Part shown: piece after piece, positions 8,637 to 18,107 of the stretch
Layout: each line of letters begins with the position of its first letter
Position numbering within the stretch: the stretch's first letter is position 1
Origin: Actinokineospora inagensis DSM 44258
Lineage (GTDB): Bacteria > Actinomycetota > Actinomycetes > Mycobacteriales > Pseudonocardiaceae
Length of the DNA: 64,000 bases
Direction: 5' to 3'
Assembly (NCBI RefSeq): GCF_000482865.1
Contig: NZ_KI519520.1
Location: forward strand, 65,796-129,795
Position numbers and translations under genes: made by a program
Notes under the pieces: model-generated
Seen by the model: only the letters and a program-made list of their open reading frames with translations
What the model was told of the DNA's origin: nothing
Database searches by the model: none

Positions 8637-9943
8637 GCCCTGACCTCGATGTCGCCGTTGTCGGAGCCGGGCTCGCCGGGCTCGCCACCGCCCACCGGCT
8701 GCGTGCCCAGGGCCGCTCGGTGCACGTGTTCGAGTCCGCCGACCAGGTCGGCGGCCGGATGCGCACCCTCCGCCAAGACGGCTACACCGTCGACACGGGC
8801 GCCGAGATGCTCAGCAGCAGCGGCTACCAGGCCACTTGGCGGCTGCTGGCCGACCTCGGCATCGAGGAGGAGCACGTGCCGCTGATCGGCCGCGGCATCG
8901 CCGTCTGGCGCGAGGGCAAGCCGCGCAAGCACGTCGGCGACCTGCGCGGCCTGTTCTCCGGCGCGGGCCTGTCCACCGCGGCCCGGCTCAACCTGGTCGG
9001 CATGCTCAGCAACGCCACCCTGCGCCGCCGCTCGTACAGCGTGGACCGGCCGGAGCGGACCCCGTTGGGCACCCAGACCATCGCCGAGGTGGCCCGCGGC
9101 GACCTGCACGACTACCTGCTGCAGCCGCTCTCCGGCGGCTTCTTCGGCTGGGACACCTCGGTCGCCTGCGCGGGCCCGCTGGTCAGCCACATGCTCGCGG
9201 TCGGCCCCACCAAGACGCTGCGCAGCTACGACGGCGGCATGGACTTCCTCACCCGGCTGCTGGCCGAGCAGGTCGAGGTCAGCACCGGGGTCGCGGTCCG
9301 CGAGGTGGTCACCACCAGCACCGGCGCCCGCCTGGTCGCCGACAAGACCCCGCTCACCGCGCGCACCGTGGTGCTGGCCGTGCCCGCCCCGGTCGCCGCC
9401 GAACTGCACCCCGAGGCCCCCGAGTACGTCCACCTGTGCCGCTACCAGCCGATGATCAAGCTCATCTGCCTGCTGGACCGGCCGCTGACCGGCGCGGGTC
9501 GGGCGTTCGCGCTCGCCGTCCCGGCCGTGGAGAACCCGCTGCTGGCCGGGGTCGTGTTCGACGACCGCAAGAACCCGGACCGGGTGCCCGAGGGCGCGGG
9601 CATGGTCACCCTGGTCGCCTCGCCCGGCTCGGTCGCGGGCCTGCTCGACCAGGGCGACGACGAGATCAGCCGGGTGCTGATCGCCGAGGCCGAGCGCTAT
9701 GTGCCGGGGGTCGCGCACGCCCTGCGCAGCACTGTCGTCGTCCGGCACCAGTACGGCCTGCCGATGCCGACCGCCGAGGCCATCGCCATCCGCGGCCGGT
9801 TCGCCGTCCGCCCGGTCGTGCCGGTCGAGTACGCGGGCGACTGGTACACGCTGCGGCCGAGCAGCGAGTCCGCCGCCCGCTCCGCCGAGATCGTGGTCGA
9901 CCGGCTGGCCACCGCCGTCCAGCCGGTGACGGCGGGCGGCTGA
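8633..9943 (+). CDS. FAD-dependent amine oxidase / protoporphyrinogen-oxidase-like protein
   Basis: A 436-residue flavoprotein. The N-terminus is the FAD dinucleotide fold (DVAVVGAGLAGLATAHRL, then FESADQVGGRMRT), characteristic of the flavin amine oxidase/HemY/phytoene-desaturase superfamily. A GGFFGWDTS segment near residue 165 and a C-terminal region ending near VEYAGDWYTLRPSSESAA, with the flavin-contacting GDW, complete the fold. Members desaturate or oxidise amines, porphyrinogens or polyenes using oxygen. GTG start at 8633 overlapping the UbiA-like stop. Placed after aminotransferases and a prenyltransferase, it could oxidise the amine or the prenyl chain. Which one cannot be decided from sequence. 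Confidence 0.83.
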   Translation: MSPDLDVAVVGAGLAGLATAHRLRAQGRSVHVFESADQVGGRMRTLRQDGYTVDTGAEMLSSSGYQATWRLLADLGIEEEHVPLIGRGIAVWREGKPRKHVGDLRGLFSGAGLSTAARLNLVGMLSNATLRRRSYSVDRPERTPLGTQTIAEVARGDLHDYLLQPLSGGFFGWDTSVACAGPLVSHMLAVGPTKTLRSYDGGMDFLTRLLAEQVEVSTGVAVREVVTTSTGARLVADKTPLTARTVVLAVPAPVAAELHPEAPEYVHLCRYQPMIKLICLLDRPLTGAGRAFALAVPAVENPLLAGVVFDDRKNPDRVPEGAGMVTLVASPGSVAGLLDQGDDEISRVLIAEAERYVPGVAHALRSTVVVRHQYGLPMPTAEAIAIRGRFAVRPVVPVEYAGDWYTLRPSSESAARSAEIVVDRLATAVQPVTAGG

Positions 9944-9944
9944 G

Positions 9945-10727
9945 ATGACCATCGGGTACGTGTTCGCGACCCCGTTCTCCCGGGAGGGCGAGCGGCTGTC
10001 GCTGGGTGAACTGCTCTGGGACCCGGGCACCACCAGCAGGCTCGCCGACCTGGTCGGGCCGGGCACCCGCTGCCTGGAGGTGGGCGCCGGGCGCGGCTCG
10101 ATCGCGGGCTGGATGGCCGCCCGCGGCGCCGACGTCACCGCCGTCGACCTGGACGCCTCCCGGCTGGACTGGCTGCGCGCGCGTGGGGTGAGCGTGCACG
10201 AGTGCGACATCACCGTCGACGCGTTGCCGGGCAGGCGCTACGACGTCGTGCACGCCCGGCTGGTGCTGCAGCACGTGCGGGACCGCGCCGAGGTGGTCCG
10301 CAGGCTGTGCGCGGTGCTGCGGCCGGGCGGGCACCTGGTGCTGGAAGACACCGACACGGCCACGACGCTGGGCACGGTGCAGGGTGTGCTCCGGCCGGAC
10401 GTGCGGGCCGCCGCCTACGCCGTGATGGCCGAGTCCGGCTACCACCCGCGCTGCGGCCTGCTGGACGTGGACCTGGCGCTGCGCGCCGGGTTGGTCGACG
10501 TGCACGCCGAGGGCCGGGCCGAGGTCGTCGGCGGTGGGACCCCGGCCGGGCGCTGGTTCGTGCTGTGGCTCGAACACCTCCGACCCGCCATGGTCGCGGC
10601 CGGTCAGGTGTCCAGTGTGGACATCGACGCCGCGGTGGCCGAGCTCGGCGACCCGGACCTGCGCTGGCTGTCCCAGGTCATGATCACCGTCATCGGTCGG
10701 AAGGCAGCCGATGTGCTCGCCGCGTGA
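9945..10727 (+). CDS. SAM-dependent methyltransferase (class I)
   Basis: A 260-residue Rossmann-fold methyltransferase. SAM-binding motif I is CLEVGAGRGSIAGWMAARGA near residues 43-60, followed by the acidic residue ending strand 2 (VTAVDLD) and motif YDVVHARLVLQHVRDRAEV. The rest resembles the ubiquinone/menaquinone-type small-molecule methyltransferases (RLCAVLRPGGHLVLED). It probably O-, N- or C-methylates the pathway intermediate. ATG one base after the flavoprotein stop. An unusually short N-terminus precedes motif I (TIGYVFATPFSREGERLSL), typical of natural-product methyltransferases. Confidence 0.88.
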   Translation: MTIGYVFATPFSREGERLSLGELLWDPGTTSRLADLVGPGTRCLEVGAGRGSIAGWMAARGADVTAVDLDASRLDWLRARGVSVHECDITVDALPGRRYDVVHARLVLQHVRDRAEVVRRLCAVLRPGGHLVLEDTDTATTLGTVQGVLRPDVRAAAYAVMAESGYHPRCGLLDVDLALRAGLVDVHAEGRAEVVGGGTPAGRWFVLWLEHLRPAMVAAGQVSSVDIDAAVAELGDPDLRWLSQVMITVIGRKAADVLAA

Positions 10728-10742
10728 GCCGGGAGGCCGGTG

Positions 10743-12335
10743 ATGGCCGGGCCGACCGAGCTGGGCACCCTGTTCGACGACCTGCTGGCCCGCCGGGTCA
10801 AGACCGTCGTGCGGCTGGCGCGACCGCTGGACATCGCGCCGGAGTTCGGCACCCGCTACGACATCGCCGCGCTGGCCGGGCTGGTGCGCAACGTCGCCGG
10901 GTGGTTCGCCGCGGCCGGTGTGCGGCCGGGCGACCGGATCGCCGTGGTCAAGCCGAACCACTGGGACTACGTGCTGCTCGCCTGCGCCGCCGCCAGGGTG
11001 GGCGCCGTGCCCGCGCTGCTGTCCGACCAGGTGGCCCCGCACACGCTGGAGGTCATGCTGGAGCGACTGGACCCGGCGCTGCTGGTGACCACCCGCACCG
11101 TGCTGGACACCGCCAAGTCGCACGGCATCACGCTGATCGCCAAGGCCGCCCACACGATCACCCTGGACGGCCGTCACCCGGACACGATCAACCTGGACCG
11201 GCTGCGCGGGCACGAACCACCAGCCCCGGTCACCCGGGACGACGACGACCCACTGGTCATCACGCACACCTCCGGGACAACCGGCGTCCCGAAGCTGGTC
11301 GCGCACACCAACCGCACCCTGCTCATCGGGTTGGCAGGCGCCGAATCCACCCGGCTGCCGATCGTGTCGGCCCGGCGGCGGGACACGGTGTGCTCGGCCA
11401 TCTCGTTCGCGCACGGCCGCGCGGTGCCGTGGACGGCGAGCGCGTTCTGGTTGGCCCCCAGGGAAATCGTCATCGTCGACTCGGCGGACACCGCCGAACC
11501 GCTGCTGCGCGAACACCCCCCGACCACCATCGAGGCGCTGCCGTCCACCTACGTGCGGTGGCGGCCGCTGGTAGAGCGCGACGACCACCCGTTCCGCGAC
11601 GTCCGGCTGTTCGTCAGCACCTTCGACGCCATCCACCCCCCGGTCGTCCGGGCGTTCCTCGGCGCGACCCGGCGCAGACCGCTGTGGGTGCAGGTGTGGG
11701 GCCAGACCGAGACCGGCCCGCTGACCTTCCGGTTCCTCACCCGCCGCTCCATCGCCCGCCGCGACCGCAGACACCCCACCACCCGCAACCTCGGCCGCCC
11801 GGTCCCCGGCCGCGCCCGCCTGCGCGTGGTCGACCCGCGCACCCTCGCCCCCGTCCCGCGCGGCACCCCCGGCATCGTCCTCGCCCGCACCCCCACCCTC
11901 GGCCTCGACTACCTCGGCGAACCCGACCGCTGGACCGACAAACTCACCCCCGACGGCTGGTGGAACACCGGCGACATCGGCGTCCGCACCCGCCTCGGCT
12001 CATTCCTGCTGCTGGACCGCGAGGTCGACGTCCTCCCCGGCCAGAGCTGCGTCGAACTGGAAGACGTCCTCGAAGACCGCGTCCCCAACGTCGTCGAGTG
12101 CGTGGTGCTCGGCACCCCCGGCAGACTCCCCCAACCGGTCATCGTCACCGAAGACGGCAACCTCGACCCGACCACCTGGCGCCAAGCCCTGCACGACCTC
12201 CCCGCCCTCGCCGACCCGGTGGTCCTCCCCTGGGAGCAGATCCCGCGCACCGCCACCGGCAAAGTCCGCCGCATGGAACTCCGCGCCGTCATCCGCACCG
12301 GCCAAGACACCTTCGGCACCGGCCGCTGGACCTGA
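10743..12335 (+). CDS. ANL-superfamily adenylate-forming ligase
   Basis: A 530-residue adenylating enzyme (acyl-CoA/acyl-carrier ligase type). Core motifs are clear: A3 HTSGTTGVPKLVAHT near residue 176, A5 VWGQTETGPL near 322, A7 WWNTGDIG near 404, A8 LLDREVDVLPGQSCVELEDV near 420, and A10 PRTATGKVRRMEL with the catalytic lysine near 507. It would activate a carboxylate as AMP-ester and pass it to CoA or a carrier protein. As last gene of the operon it is a candidate for loading the pathway's acid onto the PKS or onto an amine. The ATG at 10743 follows GGGAGG at a good distance (an in-frame GTG one codon earlier is possible). The last ~600 bases are strikingly C-rich on the coding strand. Confidence 0.87.
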   Translation: MAGPTELGTLFDDLLARRVKTVVRLARPLDIAPEFGTRYDIAALAGLVRNVAGWFAAAGVRPGDRIAVVKPNHWDYVLLACAAARVGAVPALLSDQVAPHTLEVMLERLDPALLVTTRTVLDTAKSHGITLIAKAAHTITLDGRHPDTINLDRLRGHEPPAPVTRDDDDPLVITHTSGTTGVPKLVAHTNRTLLIGLAGAESTRLPIVSARRRDTVCSAISFAHGRAVPWTASAFWLAPREIVIVDSADTAEPLLREHPPTTIEALPSTYVRWRPLVERDDHPFRDVRLFVSTFDAIHPPVVRAFLGATRRRPLWVQVWGQTETGPLTFRFLTRRSIARRDRRHPTTRNLGRPVPGRARLRVVDPRTLAPVPRGTPGIVLARTPTLGLDYLGEPDRWTDKLTPDGWWNTGDIGVRTRLGSFLLLDREVDVLPGQSCVELEDVLEDRVPNVVECVVLGTPGRLPQPVIVTEDGNLDPTTWRQALHDLPALADPVVLPWEQIPRTATGKVRRMELRAVIRTGQDTFGTGRWT

Positions 12336-13081
12336 CCCGTTGGCCCGCACCGAGCCGCTTCGACGACCCTTGGCGGTTCGCGTTGAGCCGCGCCTCGATG
12401 GCGGCTGTTGGCTTGCGCCAAGCGCTTCGATGACCCCTCCGTTGGCGCGCACTGGGCCGCGCCTCCGGTGACGCCTGTTGGTCGGCAGTGGGCCGCACCC
12501 CGACTACCGCCCTTCGCGCGTTCGCCTGGCCAGTCCGGACACGGCCGCGCTGGTGGCTCCGGCCGGTTGTCCACACTCCACCGGGTTGTCCACAGCAGCC
12601 CCCGTCCCCCTCTTGACAACCCGCGATTCGCGCTACGGTCAGGAATGGGCCCCCGAACCCCGGGTGGGTGGGCGCTGCGTGGACCCGGGTGGGGTTAATG
12701 TCAAGAGCTCGCGCCTGCGGATTGGCCGGATGCGGGCTCGACGGGTTGGTTGGGCGGGGCTCGGTGAGATGGCCGGATGTGAGTTTGACGGGTTGACTGG
12801 GCGGGTTTGATGGGTTGGCCGGATGCGGTTTCGGCGGGTTGGTTGGGCGGGATTCGGTGGGGTGGCCGGATATGGGGTCGGCGGGCTGGTCAGGTGGGGT
12901 TCGGTGGGGGTGGCCAGATGCGTCGATGGGTTGGCTGGGCGGGGGTCGGTGCTGGGCCGGGTGCGGTGAGTCGTGGTCGGGCGGGTAGGTGTGGGTGAGC
13001 CGGGGCGCGGGTGAGCGGGCGCACCGGGGGTGGTCGGGGTCGAGTGGACGGAGGGCCGGGGTGGGGTGGCGGCGTGGGCGG
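12336..13081. repeat. Gene-free stretch with degenerate repeats
   Basis: About 745 bp without a convincing gene. 12345-12510 holds loose repeats built on 'gttggc...cgcactgggccgcgcctc'. 12720-12985 holds about five degenerate units of roughly 50 bp with the core GGCGGGTTGGTTGGGCGGG followed by 'ggccggatg'. The plus strand switches here from C-rich (end of the ligase) to G-rich (start of the NACHT gene). Possible open frames are low-complexity products of the repeats. A NACHT promoter should lie in the right half but is not recognisable. Confidence 0.5.
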
Positions 13082-15706
13082 GTGGATCTGACCGAGGCGG
13101 TTGATCGGTTGGCGGGGGCGGTGCGCAAGCAGTGGCGGGACGAGGTGGCGCGGCGGTCGTTGAATGATCCGTATCCGTTGCCGGTGAGTTGGGGGCCCGC
13201 GCCCGCTGACCTGGTCGCGGAGTGGGGTGCCATTGCTCGGCTCGCCGAGCACGGGGCGGGGTGGCTCAGGCCCAAGGACGGCTGGGCGGCTGGGCCTGAT
13301 GAGCTGGCGGGTTCCGATGGTGGCCTGGTCGACGTGTGGCGCAAGGTCCCGACCGGGCGGCTGGTGGTGCTCGGGGAGCCGGGGGCGGGCAAGACGATGT
13401 TGTTGGCGCGGTTCGTGGTCGACCTGTTGGGGGCGCGGGCGAGTGGTGATCCGGTGCCGGTTCTCGTGTCGGTCGCGTCTTGGGATCCGCGCGGGCGGGA
13501 CCTGCGGCGGTGGTTGACCGAGCGGTTGGCGGTGGACCACCCGGCGTTGGCGACCGGGGAGCGGCCGTTGTTCGAGGCGTTGGTGGACAACGGGTCGATC
13601 ATCGTGGTGTTGGACGGGTTGGACGAGGTCCCGGAGCCGTTGCGGGCATTGGCGTTGGCCGGGGTCAACGAGATGTTGGACGGCGACCAGCCGCTCATCC
13701 TCAGTTGCCGGACGGCCGACTACCGGGCGGCCGCCCGGCCGGACGGCGGCGCCGGGGTCACCCTCACCGGTGCCGCCGGTGTCCAATTGCGACCGTTGGA
13801 CGTCAAGGATGTGATCGGCTACCTGCGCAGCAGCGCGGGTGGGCCCGCGAGTGAGCTCCGGTGGCTCCCGGTGGAAGAAGCCCTGTGGGCCGGGGGTGTG
13901 CTGTCCGAGGTCCTGGTGACACCCCTGATGACCACGCTGGCCCGCGTCATCTACAACACCGGCCCCGCCGACCCGGCGGAGCTCGTCGCCTTGCCGGACC
14001 GCCAGTCCGTTGAGCAGCACCTGTTCGACGGGTACCTCCCGGCCGCCTACCGGGACCACCCCAGCCGCCGTTCCCGTTGGACATCCGACGATGCCCAACG
14101 TTGGCTCGGCTTCCTCGCGCACTACTTGGAGACCGACCGCTCCGGTTCTCCCAACCTCGCCTGGTGGCGGCTGCGTGCTCCCGCGCGGGTCCCGTGGTGG
14201 CAGGCGGCGGTTCTCGTCGTCGTGATGGCTGTTGTCGCTGGGTGTGCGGCGGCGTTGCTGTTCTCGATGGCGAACAAGACGCCCTTCCTCATGGGGGTGG
14301 CGTTTCCCGTGGCCTGCACGGTGGTGCTCACCGCCGCGTCGGCGTGGTGGTTGACCGGGCGGTTCGTCGATGTGGTCGTCGTGGTCGCCGTCGCGGGTGG
14401 GTTGATCGCGAACCTGAGTGACTTCTCGGACATCCGGGGTATGTGGCTGCCGCCGTCGCTGCTGATCGTGGTCGGGTTGGCGGTCGGGTTGATCCGGCCG
14501 CTCCGGGAGAACCTGCCGAACGCGCTGGTGGTCGTGGTGGTGGTCACCGTGGTCGCGTTCCTGGTCTACGGCTTGCCATATGTGCAGAACCTCCCGGTTT
14601 CCGTCGTGGCCTACTTCGTGGCCGACGGCAGCCTCGCCATGGGGACGCTCGCCATGGTCGCGATGTCGCTCGCCGGGCGGTCTCCCGGTTTCCCCGCGTG
14701 GTGCGCGTATGCCGTGGTCGTCGCGGCGACCCGATTGGCGTTGTCGTCACCGGAACCCCTTGAAGAGGAGCCCGCTCTGGCGGTGCGGCTCGGGATCGGG
14801 TTGATCGCCGTCGCCTGCTGTCTGGTGCTGCTCGGCCGATCGCGGCGGGGGATCGGGATCGTGCTGTTGCCGCTGGCCACGTTGGTCGTGAACGCGTTTC
14901 TCGTGCCGGGCGGTTTCACGTCGATGGATGCCGTTCTGGTCGCCGGGATGTCGTTCGCGGCGGCGGTGGCACTCGGCCGCGGTCACGTCCTGGAGTCCAC
15001 AGAGGTCCAACCGTGGGCGCGTAGACCCGTACTGGTCGGCCTCGGTGCGGGTGTGCTGTGCAACGCCTACTACCCCGTGCAGTACGCGTTGACAGCGGGG
15101 TTGTTCGTCGGGCTGGCGGTTGAGCTGGTGGCCCGCAGGCGCCCGGATGCCGGTCCGGCGCAACGGATCCGGTTCGCCTACCGGGCGTTCCCGCTTGGCG
15201 CGGGCGTATTCGGGATCTTGACGTTCATGTTGCTGCCGCGACTGGCCGACGCGTACTCGTCGATCGCGGCCGCGATGATCGCCGCCGTGGCGGTGGCGTT
15301 CGTGTACGGGGTGGACGCGCCCCGACTCATCACCGCCGTCCGTTCGCCGCGAGAGGTGTTCAAGCGGGATCGGGCGGTCTTCCGTGCCTGCGTGGTCGTT
15401 GTCGCGGTGGTGGTGGCGGCCGCGATCGGGCTCGCGGTCACCGACCTCACCATCGGAATCGTCGGCGGTGTCCTTTATGGCTTGCCTGCGGGCGTTGTGG
15501 TCGGGGCGAGCAGGACACGGTGGTTCCAGTACGCGGTCGCTCGGGCGAAGCTGCGCCGCGAACTGCCGTGGCGGCTCATCGACTTCCTCGCCGACGCCCA
15601 TGAAGTCCACGGTGTGTTGCGGCAAGACGGGGCGACCTACCAGTTCCGGCACCTCGACTTGCAGCGGCGGCTGGCGGCTACTTGCGCAGTGGGGCGGGCA
15701 GGGTGA
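13082..15706 (+). CDS. NACHT (STAND-type) NTPase with large C-terminal membrane domain
   Basis: Residues ~95-290 form a NACHT domain: Walker [18 protein letters not shown], Walker B with the family signature [13 protein letters not shown], and sensor segment [11 protein letters not shown]. From about residue 370 on, a dozen or so hydrophobic helices follow (starting [24 protein letters not shown]). The C-terminus returns to a soluble tail with [13 protein letters not shown], a sequence commonly seen at the end of actinobacterial NACHT proteins. Such proteins are signal-transducing or defence-related switches; nothing shows a biosynthetic role. The start is uncertain: the frame is open back to GTG 12989, but the conserved sequence begins at GTG 13082 ([18 protein letters not shown]). 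The 3' end overlaps the convergent IspH gene by 29 bp. Confidence 0.8.
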   Translation: MDLTEAVDRLAGAVRKQWRDEVARRSLNDPYPLPVSWGPAPADLVAEWGAIARLAEHGAGWLRPKDGWAAGPDELAGSDGGLVDVWRKVPTGRLVVLGEPGAGKTMLLARFVVDLLGARASGDPVPVLVSVASWDPRGRDLRRWLTERLAVDHPALATGERPLFEALVDNGSIIVVLDGLDEVPEPLRALALAGVNEMLDGDQPLILSCRTADYRAAARPDGGAGVTLTGAAGVQLRPLDVKDVIGYLRSSAGGPASELRWLPVEEALWAGGVLSEVLVTPLMTTLARVIYNTGPADPAELVALPDRQSVEQHLFDGYLPAAYRDHPSRRSRWTSDDAQRWLGFLAHYLETDRSGSPNLAWWRLRAPARVPWWQAAVLVVVMAVVAGCAAALLFSMANKTPFLMGVAFPVACTVVLTAASAWWLTGRFVDVVVVVAVAGGLIANLSDFSDIRGMWLPPSLLIVVGLAVGLIRPLRENLPNALVVVVVVTVVAFLVYGLPYVQNLPVSVVAYFVADGSLAMGTLAMVAMSLAGRSPGFPAWCAYAVVVAATRLALSSPEPLEEEPALAVRLGIGLIAVACCLVLLGRSRRGIGIVLLPLATLVVNAFLVPGGFTSMDAVLVAGMSFAAAVALGRGHVLESTEVQPWARRPVLVGLGAGVLCNAYYPVQYALTAGLFVGLAVELVARRRPDAGPAQRIRFAYRAFPLGAGVFGILTFMLLPRLADAYSSIAAAMIAAVAVAFVYGVDAPRLITAVRSPREVFKRDRAVFRACVVVVAVVVAAAIGLAVTDLTIGIVGGVLYGLPAGVVVGASRTRWFQYAVARAKLRRELPWRLIDFLADAHEVHGVLRQDGATYQFRHLDLQRRLAATCAVGRAG

Positions 15707-16865
15707 ACTCGATGGTTTCGCGGGTCGTCTCGTGTTCGGACACGGTGACCTCGCCCAGGCCGGATAGGGTCGTGACCACTTCGTCCACCAGGTGTGGTGG
15801 GGCGGAGGCGCCTGCGGTGAGGCCGATGGTGTGGGCGGTGCGCAGCCATTCCGGTTTGATGTCGCGGACGTCGTCGATCAGGTGGGCTGGGGTGTCGTGG
15901 CGGCGGGACAACTCCACGAGCCGCTGTGAGTTCGACGAGTTGGTGGAGCCGACCACCAGGACCAGGTCGGACCGCTTCGCCACGGCCAGCATGGACGCTT
16001 GGCGATTCGTTGTGGCGTAACAGATGTCGTCGGAGCCGGGGCCGCGCAGGGCGGGGAAGCGGGCCTGCAGCGCGGCCACGATCTCCGTTGTCTCGTCGAC
16101 CGCGAGCGTTGTCTGGGTCAGGTAGGAGACCCGGGTCGGGTCGGGGACCTCGACGGTGGCGGCCTCCTCGACCGACTGGACCAGCAGCATCCCGTCGACC
16201 TCGCCGAGTGTTCCCTCCACCTCCTCGTGACCCGCGTGGCCGACCAGGATCACCGTGTCGCCCCGGATGTCGAACCGGCGGGCCTCCGCGTGCACCTTGG
16301 TGACCAGTGGGCAGGTCGCGTCGATCACCCGCAGGTCCCGCGCCGAGGCGTCGGTGCGGACGGCGGGCGACACACCGTGCGCGGAGAAGACCACGGTGGA
16401 CGAATCCGGCACGGCGTCCAGCTCGTCGACGAACACCGCGCCCCTGGCCTCGAGATCGGCCACCACGTGTCTGTTGTGGACGATCTGCTTGCGCACGTAC
16501 ACCGGCCCGTCCGACTGGTCCAGTGTGCGTTCCACCGCCTGCACCGCCCGCTCGACCCCGGCGCAGAACGAGCGCGGCGAGGCCAGCAGCACCGACCGCG
16601 ACCGGGCGACGGCCAGCCACGACCGCAGCGCGGACCGGGCGGCTTGGCCGAGGTCGCGGTCGCCGGACCACTGCACCCCCAGACCGTGGTCGCCGAAGGT
16701 GACCCAACTGGCGTCCTGGGCGGGCTTGAGCACGTCGCGCACCACGGGGGTGCCGCGCCTGCGGAGTTCGCCCTCCAGCAGCGGGGCGGCCGGGCAGGTG
16801 GCGACCGCAGGCGGGCAGTGCAGCTCGTCGGCGACCAGGACGGTGCCGTGCGGCAGGGAGACCAC
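15678..16865 (-). CDS. ispH: 4-hydroxy-3-methylbut-2-enyl diphosphate reductase with N-terminal extension
   Basis: Makes IPP and DMAPP in the last MEP-pathway step using a [4Fe-4S] cluster. All three cluster cysteines are visible: [13 protein letters not shown] (Cys101), [11 protein letters not shown] and [11 protein letters not shown]. The substrate residues [16 protein letters not shown] and [10 protein letters not shown] are present too. Unlike housekeeping IspH, which starts just before the first Cys motif, this one has about 88 extra residues containing HCPPAVATC. The GTG start at 16863-16865 follows GAGGAG and lies 11 bases after the prenyl synthase stop, so the extension is probably real. 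Last gene of the encapsulin operon, it would supply C5 units to the neighbouring synthase. The chromosomal housekeeping copy is presumably elsewhere. Confidence 0.9.
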   Translation of the reverse strand: MVSLPHGTVLVADELHCPPAVATCPAAPLLEGELRRRGTPVVRDVLKPAQDASWVTFGDHGLGVQWSGDRDLGQAARSALRSWLAVARSRSVLLASPRSFCAGVERAVQAVERTLDQSDGPVYVRKQIVHNRHVVADLEARGAVFVDELDAVPDSSTVVFSAHGVSPAVRTDASARDLRVIDATCPLVTKVHAEARRFDIRGDTVILVGHAGHEEVEGTLGEVDGMLLVQSVEEAATVEVPDPTRVSYLTQTTLAVDETTEIVAALQARFPALRGPGSDDICYATTNRQASMLAVAKRSDLVLVVGSTNSSNSQRLVELSRRHDTPAHLIDDVRDIKPEWLRTAHTIGLTAGASAPPHLVDEVVTTLSGLGEVTVSEHETTRETIEFTLPAPLRK

Positions 16866-16876
16866 GGTGCTCCTCG

Positions 16877-17992
16877 TCAGTGGTCGCGGCGGATGACCAG
16901 GTCGGCCAACGCGGTCAACTCGGCGGCGGCCCGCGGGTCCGAACCGGCGGCGGCGAGGTGGTCGGCCGCGTCGGCGAGCAGGTCGTCGGCCCGCTCCCGC
17001 GCCCAGGCCCGGCCACCGGCCGACTCGACCAGGTCGGCGGCGCGCACCAGGTCGGCGGCCGACAGGGCGTCGGTGCGGTGGTAGAGCACGGCCAGGTCGC
17101 GGGCCGCGGCGGTCTCGGAGGTCAGCGCGGCCACCACGGGCAGCGACTTCTTGCGGTTCTCCAGGTCGGAGTACACCGGTTTGCCGGTGGCGGTCGGGTC
17201 GCCCCAGATGCCCAGCAGGTCGTCGACCACCTGGAACGCCAGGCCCACCCGCTCGCCGAAGGACCGCAGGTGGTCCACCCGGTCCGGGCCCGCGCCGCCG
17301 AACAGGGCGCCGAGCGCCGTGGCGCAGCCGAGCAGGGCGCCGGTCTTGCCCTCGGCCATCCGCAGGCACTCGGCCAGGCCGACGTCGGCGCGCTGCTCGA
17401 ACGCCAGGTCCATCGCCTGACCCTCCTGCACGGCCAGCACGGCCGCGGAGAGCACCCGGGCGGCGGGCTGCGATCGCGGGTGCCGCGTGCCCGCCAGGAC
17501 GTCGAAGGCGAGGGTCAGCAGGGCGTCGCCCGCGAGGATCGCCGGGCCCAAGCCGAACACGCTCCACGCGGTCGGCCGATGCCTGCGGGTGCGATCGCCG
17601 TCCATCACGTCGTCGTGCAGCAGGGTGAAGTTGTGCACCAGTTCCACCGCGACGGCGGCGGGCAGCGCGTCGGCGGGCGACCCGCCGACGGCCTCGGCCG
17701 CGGTCAGCACCAGCGCGGGCCGGATCGCCTTGCCCGCGTCGGCGTCGGTGAGCCTGCCGTGCTCGTCCCACCAGCCGAAGTGGTAGCCCGCGATGTGCCG
17801 CATCGAGTCGGGCAGGGTGTCGACCGCGGCGCGCAGGGCGGGGGCGAGTACGGCGCGGCTGTGCGCCAGCACCTCCCTGGCGGAGCGGTGACCGGTGGCG
17901 GGGACGACGGTCACGGGGTGGTTCCCTTCGCGGGCGTGGCGTTCCTCGGGACGCCGGGCGTCGGGAACGTGGACTGTGGGGTTGATGTGCAC
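16877..17992 (-). CDS. Polyprenyl diphosphate synthase (likely encapsulin cargo)
   Basis: Trans-isoprenyl diphosphate synthase that condenses IPP with an allylic diphosphate. First Asp-rich motif [14 protein letters not shown] and second motif [11 protein letters not shown] are intact; HNFTL precedes the first motif. Bulk at the chain-length position upstream of the first motif cannot be interpreted safely, so product length (GGPP or longer) is open. Two starts have Shine-Dalgarno-like sequences: GTG 17992 (GAGGA, 7-base spacing) and GTG 17914 (AAGGGA). I chose the longer, which adds 26 charged, probably disordered residues ([20 protein letters not shown]...). Family 2 encapsulin cargos carry such N-terminal targeting regions. 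It lies 115 bp after the second shell gene and just before ispH. Confidence 0.85.
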   Translation of the reverse strand: MHINPTVHVPDARRPEERHAREGNHPVTVVPATGHRSAREVLAHSRAVLAPALRAAVDTLPDSMRHIAGYHFGWWDEHGRLTDADAGKAIRPALVLTAAEAVGGSPADALPAAVAVELVHNFTLLHDDVMDGDRTRRHRPTAWSVFGLGPAILAGDALLTLAFDVLAGTRHPRSQPAARVLSAAVLAVQEGQAMDLAFEQRADVGLAECLRMAEGKTGALLGCATALGALFGGAGPDRVDHLRSFGERVGLAFQVVDDLLGIWGDPTATGKPVYSDLENRKKSLPVVAALTSETAAARDLAVLYHRTDALSAADLVRAADLVESAGGRAWARERADDLLADAADHLAAAGSDPRAAAELTALADLVIRRDH

Positions 17993-18107
17993 GGGCCGGT
18001 CCTCGATTCGTGCGGTGCGGCGGACGGCGGGCCCGGGGGAGCCCCGCCCGCCCACCGGTTCGCGGTGAGCGGGCGGGTGGGGGAGATGCCCTTGGTGGAC
18101 CGAACCG

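Noticed and set aside
12989..13081. Upstream extension of the NACHT protein
   Set aside because: The 31 extra residues are Gly/Arg-rich products of G-rich repeat DNA without family similarity.
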